DNA from: Filifactor alocis ATCC 35896
GTDB lineage: Bacteria; Bacillota; Clostridia; Peptostreptococcales; Filifactoraceae
Reading direction: 5' to 3'
DNA length: 64,000 nt
Assembly: GCF_000163895.2 (NCBI RefSeq)
Contig: NC_016630.1
Span: 868,001 to 932,000, forward strand
The notes under the pieces were generated by a model that saw only the letters and a program-made list of their open reading frames with translations, did no database searches and was not told the origin of the DNA. The position numbers and the translations under genes are program-made. Below, piece by piece: positions 58,346 to 64,000 of this stretch. Position 1 is the first letter of the stretch; every line of letters starts with the position of its first letter.

Positions 58346-58810
58346 ATGGGACTTATGGATTTTGCTAAGAAAGCTTTTTTAGGAGCAAGTGACGAAGATA
58401 ATAGAAAAAACAAAGCACGGATGAGAGAAATATTCAATGAAAGCATGCCCAATGGAGATGACTATAAAATAATTTATTGCCATATGGAAAATTACACCAA
58501 TGCAGTCATTGTTGAAATTACAGAACACAGTAACTTTATTGTAGGATATAAAGAAGGAGAAGTTGTTGTAATTGCTGTTAGTCCTGATTTAAGTGAATAC
58601 GATAACCCTATCGTATTTAATAAAGATAACGGAAGTAACACCGAAACTCGCTTAGGGTATTGCAGAGTATATAATGAAAAACATTCATTTCAATTTGAAC
58701 CTATTACCTATGCTCCCGGGATTGCTAAGGGTGCAAAACATTCAGTAGCAATCACACAATCCGGCTCTGAAGTTGCAGAATTTCGTAATTTTTTCAAAAA
58801 AGGTTTATAG
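58346..58810 (+). CDS. Hypothetical cytoplasmic protein
   Basis: 154 residues, AAAGGAGAG 7 nt before the ATG. Basic N-terminus (MGLMDFAKKAFLGASDEDNR), then a mixed alpha/beta body (IVEITEHSNFIVGYKEGEVV, VIAVSPDLSEY) and a basic end (FRNFFKKGL). No TM, signal or motif known to me. It is the first of three small plus-strand genes between the rrn operon and two tRNAs, with gaps of 100-200 nt, so they are probably separate. Composition resembles its neighbours. Confidence 0.7.
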   Translation: MGLMDFAKKAFLGASDEDNRKNKARMREIFNESMPNGDDYKIIYCHMENYTNAVIVEITEHSNFIVGYKEGEVVVIAVSPDLSEYDNPIVFNKDNGSNTETRLGYCRVYNEKHSFQFEPITYAPGIAKGAKHSVAITQSGSEVAEFRNFFKKGL

Positions 58811-59006
58811 AACATCTGCATTATCTTATTCAAACGATTTGAGAATGATAAATCGTCAATAGGACATCCCCTAAATGTATTGAAGAATATTAAAAATATC
58901 GAAGCAATAAAACTGACGAATTTCCCGGAGCGAAACAATCCATAAACAATTGTGCAAATTATAATTATGTAGAGGAAATTCCAATATTATAATGGAGATG
59001 AAGGGT

Positions 59007-59330
59007 ATGGATGAACAAATTTTAAATACAGTCTATAGTTCGTCTCTGGAATTTGGCAAAAATTTCCACAGACCAATCATCGAAATAATCGAAGAGCTCT
59101 ACCCCGATATTTCTAATGATGAAAAAATTTCTATTGTAAGTTACATTGAACAAACAAGAAACGACATTGAAAACTATTTCTATAGTAATTATGATTACAA
59201 GAATGAAGATGCAAATAAGGAACTGCAACACCGTGGAAAACAATGGATTAAAAATAAGTATCATTGGATGAATACCGAAAACATCAATCGTTCCGCCAAT
59301 CAAGGGATGTATTATGCTTGGCGTGGCTGA
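59007..59330 (+). CDS. Hypothetical small protein
   Basis: 107 residues from the ATG at 59007 (MDEQILNTVYSSSLEFGKNF); an upstream ATG at 58992 is possible, but GGAG lies 9 nt before 59007. All-helical, polar, with KISIVSYIEQTRNDIENYFY and an aromatic end HWMNTENINRSANQGMYYAW. No family recognised. Such small helical proteins beside a DUF3781 remnant suggest an accessory region; nothing more can be said. Confidence 0.65.
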   Translation: MDEQILNTVYSSSLEFGKNFHRPIIEIIEELYPDISNDEKISIVSYIEQTRNDIENYFYSNYDYKNEDANKELQHRGKQWIKNKYHWMNTENINRSANQGMYYAWRG

Positions 59331-59496
59331 TAGTCACTCTTCCATAAAATAAAATAAGATACGAATATCCAAAAAACAAGAAACAAATCTACTGCTTTTA
59401 TAGATACGAACATCTTGAAACAAGGAGAATCCTCAATTCACAAAAAATGAATGAAACGAAACACATGATTACAAAATAAAAATAGGGAGTTTAAAA

Positions 59497-59901
59497 ATGA
59501 CGGTTGATTTGAAACAGCAATCTATAGAACTAATCAAAAGCTTATGTGATAAAAACATTTTATCTGAGAGCAACTTTGATAATTTGGAAAAACAAACATT
59601 CCATGATATTGTTTTGACATTAAGGAATGTGTTTCAAAAAACATATCCTAACACAAAATTGAAACGAACCATGAAAAGCATTCATTATGCAAATAATTTT
59701 TCTGATGAAAAACTCAAACAAACCGCTTTTTTGCTTGATGAAATTGAACAGTATTTATCCATAAATAAAATTCTTGACCACGACAAATCTGTTTCTTACT
59801 TTAACAAAAAAATCACAGATAAAAATTTTGTCATCAATCCTACCGCTTTAGTTTCTGTTATGATGGAGAGTTTGCTGATTAAAAAACACAAAAATAATTG
59901 A
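59497..59901 (+). CDS. Hypothetical helical protein
   Basis: 134 residues, GGGAG 8 nt before the ATG. Predicted helical throughout (IELIKSLCDKNILSESNFDN; TAFLLDEIEQYLSINKILDH), Lys-rich C-terminus. No motif or TM. Just upstream of a DUF3781 pseudogene that starts within 60 nt; the two may have formed a pair. Family not recognised. Confidence 0.65.
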   Translation: MTVDLKQQSIELIKSLCDKNILSESNFDNLEKQTFHDIVLTLRNVFQKTYPNTKLKRTMKSIHYANNFSDEKLKQTAFLLDEIEQYLSINKILDHDKSVSYFNKKITDKNFVINPTALVSVMMESLLIKKHKNN

Positions 59902-59955
59902 ACTCTGACAAACACACCAACGATTAACAATAAATCTGAAAAATCAACACCCGGT

Positions 59956-60198
59956 AAGAAAATATTGTTTGAAAATATCAAGAAAATTCATACTACAGAA
60001 ACGGAAGTTTAGAGAATCAAAAGAAACCTAAAGTTTGATGTACAGGATATAGTTGAGTACTGTAAAAACAAAATTTTAAATAAAGATTGTTTGATTTATA
60101 AACAAGGTAAAATTTGGTATTGTGAAGCAGTTGGCATCAAAATAACCTTCATACAGCTACACAATCATTACCGCTCACAATACCAAATAAATACTTAG
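59956..60198 (+). pseudogene. DUF3781 gene remnant with an in-frame stop
   Basis: The frame reads KKILFENIKKIHTTETEV, a TAG at 60010-60012, then RIKRNLKFDVQDIVEYCKNK, ILNKDCLIYKQGKIWYCEAV and a final part to the TAG at 60196. Similarity to the DUF3781 pattern (HTTELG-x-RIKRNL, DVVEWCK, GKNWYV) continues across the first stop, and no start codon is present upstream, so the gene is broken at least twice. Confidence 0.7.
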
Positions 60199-60218
60199 AA
60201 CAAACAAATATTATTATC

Positions 60219-60355
60219 TCTTCCGTTTGCTCACTGTCATAATTTAATGTACAATTCATAGTTTAATGATTCACAACTATATTTTTGCTTACTTCAATAA
60301 TGACAACATTCAACAGAGCATTTTTTCAAATTTATGGAATATCAATTAGATTTTA
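60219..60355. repeat. Dispersed intergenic hairpin repeat, copy at 60.2 kb
   Basis: TTTGCTCACTGTCAT, AATTCATAGTTT, TTTTTTCAAATTTATGGAAT and ATTAGATTTTAATATA in the same order as the 24.0 and 34.9 kb copies; the central inverted repeat is weaker. Confidence 0.5.
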
Positions 60356-60539
60356 ATATAAATTGGGGTTATTCTAAGATTTTATTAAAGACTGTAGCAC
60401 AAACACAAAGAAAACGATACAACCGATATACAAAATGATTAAAATTCGACTCATTTTATACAATAACTTATATATTAAAAATCTTTCAAACCAATTCTCC
60501 ATGATAATCAAGTTGTCTACGATAATTTCAATGTTTTTG
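60356..60539. other. Spacer upstream of the tRNA pair
   Basis: No supported gene. A minus-strand frame at 60374-60571 would give a 65-residue hydrophobic peptide but has no ribosome site and overlaps the tRNA promoter. Confidence 0.4.
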
Positions 60540-60568
60540 TTGACTTTTTCTGTTTTGACTGTTAGAAT
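60540..60568 (+). promoter_or_regulatory. Promoter of the tRNA-Ile/tRNA-Phe transcript
   Basis: TTGACT (60540-60545), 17-nt spacer, TAGAAT (60563-60568), 25 nt upstream of the tRNA. Confidence 0.65.
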
Positions 60569-60593
60569 CATATAGCATAAAGAATATGTTCAG

Positions 60594-60670
<77 letters not shown>

Positions 60671-60700
60671 TTTTTGTACGAATACATCAATTTCATACAA

Positions 60701-60776
<76 letters not shown>

Positions 60777-60857
60777 ATTGGAAAGATTTTTTTATCTGTT
60801 ATGATAGAGAAATCTTTCTTTGAATGTTTAAATTCTCAATGAAAGGAAGTATGTACT

Positions 60858-61151
60858 ATGTGGAAAATTGAACTGGATGCAGATGCGAAAGCATATATCA
60901 ACAAAAAGAAGATAACTGATCTCTATATTGAGCCAATCAAAAGGAGAGTGTGTTGTACTTCTTATGGAGACTTTGTAATTTCTTCTAAACCGAATCACTC
61001 TAATACCGTTTTCACTGAACTCACCGAAGAAGGCGTTACCTTTCATATATGCGATTCTTTAGTCGTAAAGAACGACATCGTTTCTATTGGACACGGCAGT
61101 TTCTTAGGTGTCGAACGTCTTTTTATCAAAAATATCTCCTACTCCTTATAA
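60858..61151 (+). CDS. Small CC-motif protein, HesB/IscA-like
   Basis: 97 residues, GAAAGGA upstream of the ATG. It opens MWKIELDADAKAYINKKKIT, has a vicinal Cys pair in RRVCCTSYGDF and a third Cys in FHICDSLVV. The layout resembles small HesB-like proteins of Clostridia that carry a CC or Cys-selenocysteine motif; here the codons are ordinary TGT, so no selenocysteine. Redox or iron-sulfur role is only a guess. A bidirectional terminator follows. Confidence 0.65.
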   Translation: MWKIELDADAKAYINKKKITDLYIEPIKRRVCCTSYGDFVISSKPNHSNTVFTELTEEGVTFHICDSLVVKNDIVSIGHGSFLGVERLFIKNISYSL

Positions 61152-61247
61152 CAAACAACTTTTGTAAACAACAATTGCCATACAAAATACTTGAAAGAAC
61201 AAAATCACTTTGTATAGTATTCTGAATTGGAATTATCAAAATAACAA

Positions 61248-61292
61248 AAAATATCTGTTAAGGAAATCATCTTTCCTTAACAGATATTTTTT
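61248..61292. terminator. Bidirectional terminator
   Basis: AATATCTGTTAAGGAAA / TTTCCTTAACAGATATT with flanking A and T runs, between convergent genes. A related stem (ATATCTGTTAAGGG) recurs at 62165-62205. Confidence 0.85.
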
Positions 61293-61362
61293 ATTCTTCT
61301 GTGCCTAATAAAAAGCAACGGTCATCATACTTTAACTATATTGTATTCACAAACATAATCGC

Positions 61363-61944
61363 TTATCGACAAACATCAAAAGACTCATATATACTTAACG
61401 GATATGTTTGTCCTCCATCAACTGTAACAAAAGCCCCGGACATCTTTATCTTCACTTTATCGGAATTTCCCACCCACATAAAAAACTTTTGATTCAAGTT
61501 ATCTGTCGATGTTACTTGAGTTTTGCTTAAAATTCGACCGTTCAAACTATGATATGCCGTAATTGTAGCAGTTCCGACCAATTTTGAAGAAACAGTAGAG
61601 CTGACTTCAAACGACAAGCCTAAATAGTCATCCAAAAAACGGTCTGATAGTACCTGTACGGTAGCCAATCCATCAGTTCGTTCACTTTCTTTTCCAATTT
61701 CTCCCATCGCCATTGCTGCAATTTTCTCTTTTCCGTCATCTTTTCCACCTATTACGCCAATCGCAATCGCAGACTGTCCGGAATTCTCAACTTCTCCGCC
61801 TTTCGCTTCTCTCAATAATCTCACAAGTTCTTCGTTAGTCAAAGTATTCCTGTTGTTCATATCATTAGCAAACACGACAGAGAACATTGAAGATACAACA
61901 ACTGTCACTAAAAATAAAGACATGAATTTTTTTACTTTACTCAT
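61363..61944 (-). CDS. Secreted protein of unknown function
   Basis: 193 residues with a signal peptide (MSKVKKFMSLFLVTVVVSSM, cleavage near VFA). The mature part starts with a short helix (LTNEELVRLLREAKGGEVEN), a Gly-rich turn and then a beta-rich domain (STVSSKLVGTATITAYHSLN, GRILSKTQVTSTDNLNQKFF) that could be an Ig-like fold. A single Cys near the end (ESFDVCR). No family recognised. It sits alone, with terminators on both sides, downstream of atpC. AGGAGGGG precedes the ATG. Confidence 0.75.
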   Translation of the reverse strand: MSKVKKFMSLFLVTVVVSSMFSVVFANDMNNRNTLTNEELVRLLREAKGGEVENSGQSAIAIGVIGGKDDGKEKIAAMAMGEIGKESERTDGLATVQVLSDRFLDDYLGLSFEVSSTVSSKLVGTATITAYHSLNGRILSKTQVTSTDNLNQKFFMWVGNSDKVKIKMSGAFVTVDGGQTYPLSIYESFDVCR

Positions 61945-62164
61945 AAGTACCCCTCCTGTTTCATACTAAACTTCGTTAAAACAATTGATAAGTCATATTG
62001 TTACTTCTCTGAATCGTATCTGTGGTTTTCAGATGAATTTAATAAAACTTTTATCTGTTTGTCTATTGAAGTCTAGTATCACACTAAGTAATTTATTGTT
62101 ATAAAAACATACCTACCGTTCTCGCCGTACATCATTTATTTGTTTTTTTATGTGAAAAATGTAA

Positions 62165-62205
62165 AAAATATCTGTTAAGGGTACACCTCCCCCTAACAGA
62201 TATTA
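62165..62205 (-). terminator. Hairpin after atpC
   Basis: ATATCTGTTAGGGGG / CCCTTAACAGATAT type stem on the minus strand followed by an interrupted T-run; likely end of the atp operon. Confidence 0.65.
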
Positions 62206-62218
62206 CAAAAAACAAGCT

Positions 62219-62617
62219 CTATTTTTTCAAACTCATTCTGACCATTGCTTTTTTCAAATGTGCTGTCGCGGCATAAAACTCTTTGTCTCCGGGCTTATAT
62301 TGTTGTAACTGTTGTTCAGCCTTTTGCTTCGAGCTCATTGCTCTTTCAACATCAATTTCATCCGGCCACTCTGCATTCGCCGCTACAATGGTAGTACAAT
62401 CTTGTGAAACAAGAATCATCCCTCTTGAAATAGAAGCTTCTTTTTTTTCTTTTCCTGTCTGAATCTTTATTTTTCCAATATCCAGTGTCGAGATGTAATT
62501 GACATGGTTTGCTTTTATCCCAATATCACCTTCTATAGTATGCACTACTACCAGGTCTACATCTCCATCCCAAAATAATTTTTCAGGGGTTACTATTTTT
62601 AGGCGGAATGTTGACAT
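62219..62617 (-). CDS. atpC: ATP synthase epsilon subunit
   Basis: 132 residues. N-terminal beta sandwich (FRLKIVTPEKLFWDGDVDLV, GDIGIKANHVNYISTL, ASISRGMILVSQDCTTIVAA) and a C-terminal helical hairpin (KQKAEQQLQQYKPGD). Part of the F1 central stalk; regulates ATP hydrolysis. It starts 2 nt after the atpD stop, as usual, and is the last gene of the operon before a terminator. Confidence 0.96.
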   Translation of the reverse strand: MSTFRLKIVTPEKLFWDGDVDLVVVHTIEGDIGIKANHVNYISTLDIGKIKIQTGKEKKEASISRGMILVSQDCTTIVAANAEWPDEIDVERAMSSKQKAEQQLQQYKPGDKEFYAATAHLKKAMVRMSLKK

Positions 62618-62619
62618 AA

Positions 62620-64000
62620 CTATTCCTCCTTTTTAGCCTTTTCAATCGCTTCTTCTATGGTTCCTACAAACAAAAATGCCGACTCCGGAACATCATCATG
62701 TTTTCCTTCCAAAATTTCACGAAATCCACGAATCGTTTCACTGACAGGAACATACTTTCCTGCCATTCCTGTAAATTGCTCTGCAACGCTGAACGGTTGA
62801 GACAAAAATCTTTGTACCTTTCTTGCACGAGATACAATAATTTTATCTTCTTCTGACAGTTCATCCATTCCCAAAATCGCAATAATATCTTGCAAGTCTT
62901 TCATTTTTTGTAGAATGGATTGAACTCCTCTGGCAACTTCGTAATGTTCTTCTCCTACTACTTCCGGAGACAAGATTCTTGATGTAGAATCCAAAGGATC
63001 TACTGCAGGATAAATCCCTAAAGATGCAATTTGACGCGACAATACAGTCGTTGCATCCAAATGGGCAAATGTTGTTGCAGGAGCAGGGTCTGTCAAGTCA
63101 TCGGCAGGTACATATACCGCTTGTACTGATGTGATAGAGCCTTTTTGTGTAGAGGTAATTCTTTCTTGCAACGCTCCCATCTCTGTTGCCAATGTAGGCT
63201 GATATCCCACAGCCGAAGGCATACGTCCAAGAAGTGCAGAAACTTCTGAACCGGCTTGTGTAAATCTAAAAATATTATCAATAAACAACAATACATCTTG
63301 TCCTGCTCTATCTCTAAAATATTCTGCCATTGTAAGCCCGGTCAAACCTACCCTCATTCTCGCTCCCGGCGGTTCATTCATTTGTCCGAACACCAACGCC
63401 GTCTTATCCAAAACGCCGGACTCTTTCATTTCATAATATAGGTCATTTCCTTCTCTGGTTCTTTCTCCGACACCGGTAAACACGGATAACCCGCCGTGTT
63501 GTTTGGCAATGTTGTTAATTAATTCCATAATAATAACTGTTTTACCAACACCCGCTCCACCAAACAATCCGATTTTACCACCCTTTTGATAAGGACAAAT
63601 CAAATCAATTACTTTGATTCCGGTTTCCAAAATCTCAGCATTTGTCTGTTGTTCTTCATACGCAGGAGGATCTCTATGAATCGGCCATTTTTCGCCTTCT
63701 TCCAAATCTCCCGCCTCATCAATCGGCTGTCCTAAAAGATTAAAAATTCTTCCTAACGTATTCTTACCAACGGGAACAGAAATCGCTCCTCCGGTATCAA
63801 TTGCATCCATTCCACGCACTAATCCATCAGTAGAACTCATGGCAATACAACGCACCATATCTTCCCCTATATGCTGTGCTACTTCTACTACTACCTCTTT
63901 CTCTCCATTTTTGATGATAATCGCATTTTTCAAACTTGGTAAATGCTCAGCATCAAAGCGTATGTCCAATACCGCTCCGATAATTTGCACTACTTTTCCT
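62620..64000 (-). CDS. atpD: ATP synthase beta subunit, 5' end outside the window
   Basis: At least 460 residues; the frame runs to the window edge (GKVVQIIGAVLDIRFDAEHL), so a start at the GTG near 63990 would be an artefact of the cut. Catalytic F1 subunit. P-loop GGAGVGKTVIIMELINNIA, catalytic Glu region VFTGVGERTREGNDLYYEMK, DVLLFIDNIFRFTQAGSEVS and the DELSEED segment (DELSEEDKIIV). Only the first few residues are missing. atpC follows directly. Confidence 0.97.
   Translation of the reverse strand, partial: GKVVQIIGAVLDIRFDAEHLPSLKNAIIIKNGEKEVVVEVAQHIGEDMVRCIAMSSTDGLVRGMDAIDTGGAISVPVGKNTLGRIFNLLGQPIDEAGDLEEGEKWPIHRDPPAYEEQQTNAEILETGIKVIDLICPYQKGGKIGLFGGAGVGKTVIIMELINNIAKQHGGLSVFTGVGERTREGNDLYYEMKESGVLDKTALVFGQMNEPPGARMRVGLTGLTMAEYFRDRAGQDVLLFIDNIFRFTQAGSEVSALLGRMPSAVGYQPTLATEMGALQERITSTQKGSITSVQAVYVPADDLTDPAPATTFAHLDATTVLSRQIASLGIYPAVDPLDSTSRILSPEVVGEEHYEVARGVQSILQKMKDLQDIIAILGMDELSEEDKIIVSRARKVQRFLSQPFSVAEQFTGMAGKYVPVSETIRGFREILEGKHDDVPESAFLFVGTIEEAIEKAKKEE

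Noticed and set aside
60374..60571. 65-residue hydrophobic minus-strand frame
   Set aside because: No ribosome site, overlaps the tRNA promoter, AT-rich spacer composition.
63980..64000. Start of atpD at the GTG near 63990
   Set aside because: The reading frame and the family N-terminus (GKVVQIIG) continue to the window edge.

Overview
The window comes from a low-GC Gram-positive anaerobe of the Clostridia. The conserved chromosomal blocks rnc - ELP3-like radical SAM - smc - ftsY and CD1247-like zinc-ribbon gene - efp - pepQ are those of Clostridia. Other signs are a T-box before tyrS, a DarA-type c-di-AMP receptor, copper-amine-oxidase 'stalk' surface proteins, SLH anchoring and heavy use of TTG/GTG starts. 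A Peptostreptococcaceae/Filifactor-like genome is my best guess; the 16S gene in the window would settle it. Most genes, including the rRNA operon and the ATP synthase genes, lie on the minus strand.

Layout. 1-3.9 kb: envelope genes (5' end of a TolC-like gene and two secreted stalk-domain proteins). 4-13.3 kb: housekeeping (ftsY, smc, radical SAM, rnc, CD1247-like, efp, pepQ-like). 13.8-23.9 kb: the unusual part. An 1824-residue SLH-anchored protein ends in a class-3 lipase domain and is followed by a tandem array of seven modules. Each module has the 3' end of the lipase gene (one long copy, five short remnants, plus the intact gene) followed by a small membrane-protein gene. This is the layout of polymorphic toxin loci with orphan toxin-tip/immunity cassettes. 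24-29.3 kb: rho, ogg, cls, AEC transporter. 29.8-32.4 kb: tdk, tRNA-Leu, T-box/tyrS. 32.6-40.5 kb: small accessory genes (ClbS/DfsB, GyrI-like and WYL regulator operon; CBS protein; membrane protein; SUKH and DUF2004 immunity-like genes; an orphan structured RNA; darA; an ECF sigma/anti-sigma-like pair). 40.6-46 kb: cell wall (class A PBP, lytic transglycosylase, NamZ-like muramidase). 46.9-49.5 kb: a YtrA-type GntR/ABC operon and rpmE. 50-51.7 kb: wecB and a flavin-reductase-like gene. 52.3-58.1 kb: complete rrn operon (16S-23S-5S, minus strand) with tandem promoters, processing stems and repeated spacer elements. 58.3-61.9 kb: small hypothetical genes, a DUF3781 pseudogene, tRNA-Ile/tRNA-Phe, a CC-motif protein and a secreted protein. 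62.2-64 kb: atpC and the 5'-truncated atpD.

The 13.8-23.9 kb array is the best candidate for an undescribed system: a surface-displayed lipase whose C-terminal tip, carrying the presumed catalytic His, could be exchanged with downstream silent cassettes, each paired with its own membrane immunity protein. The other items most worth attention are a roughly 270-nt structured RNA gene with its own terminator beside darA, a dispersed intergenic hairpin repeat, and a repeated element confined to the rRNA spacers. All functional calls rest on reading motifs by eye; no database search was run.
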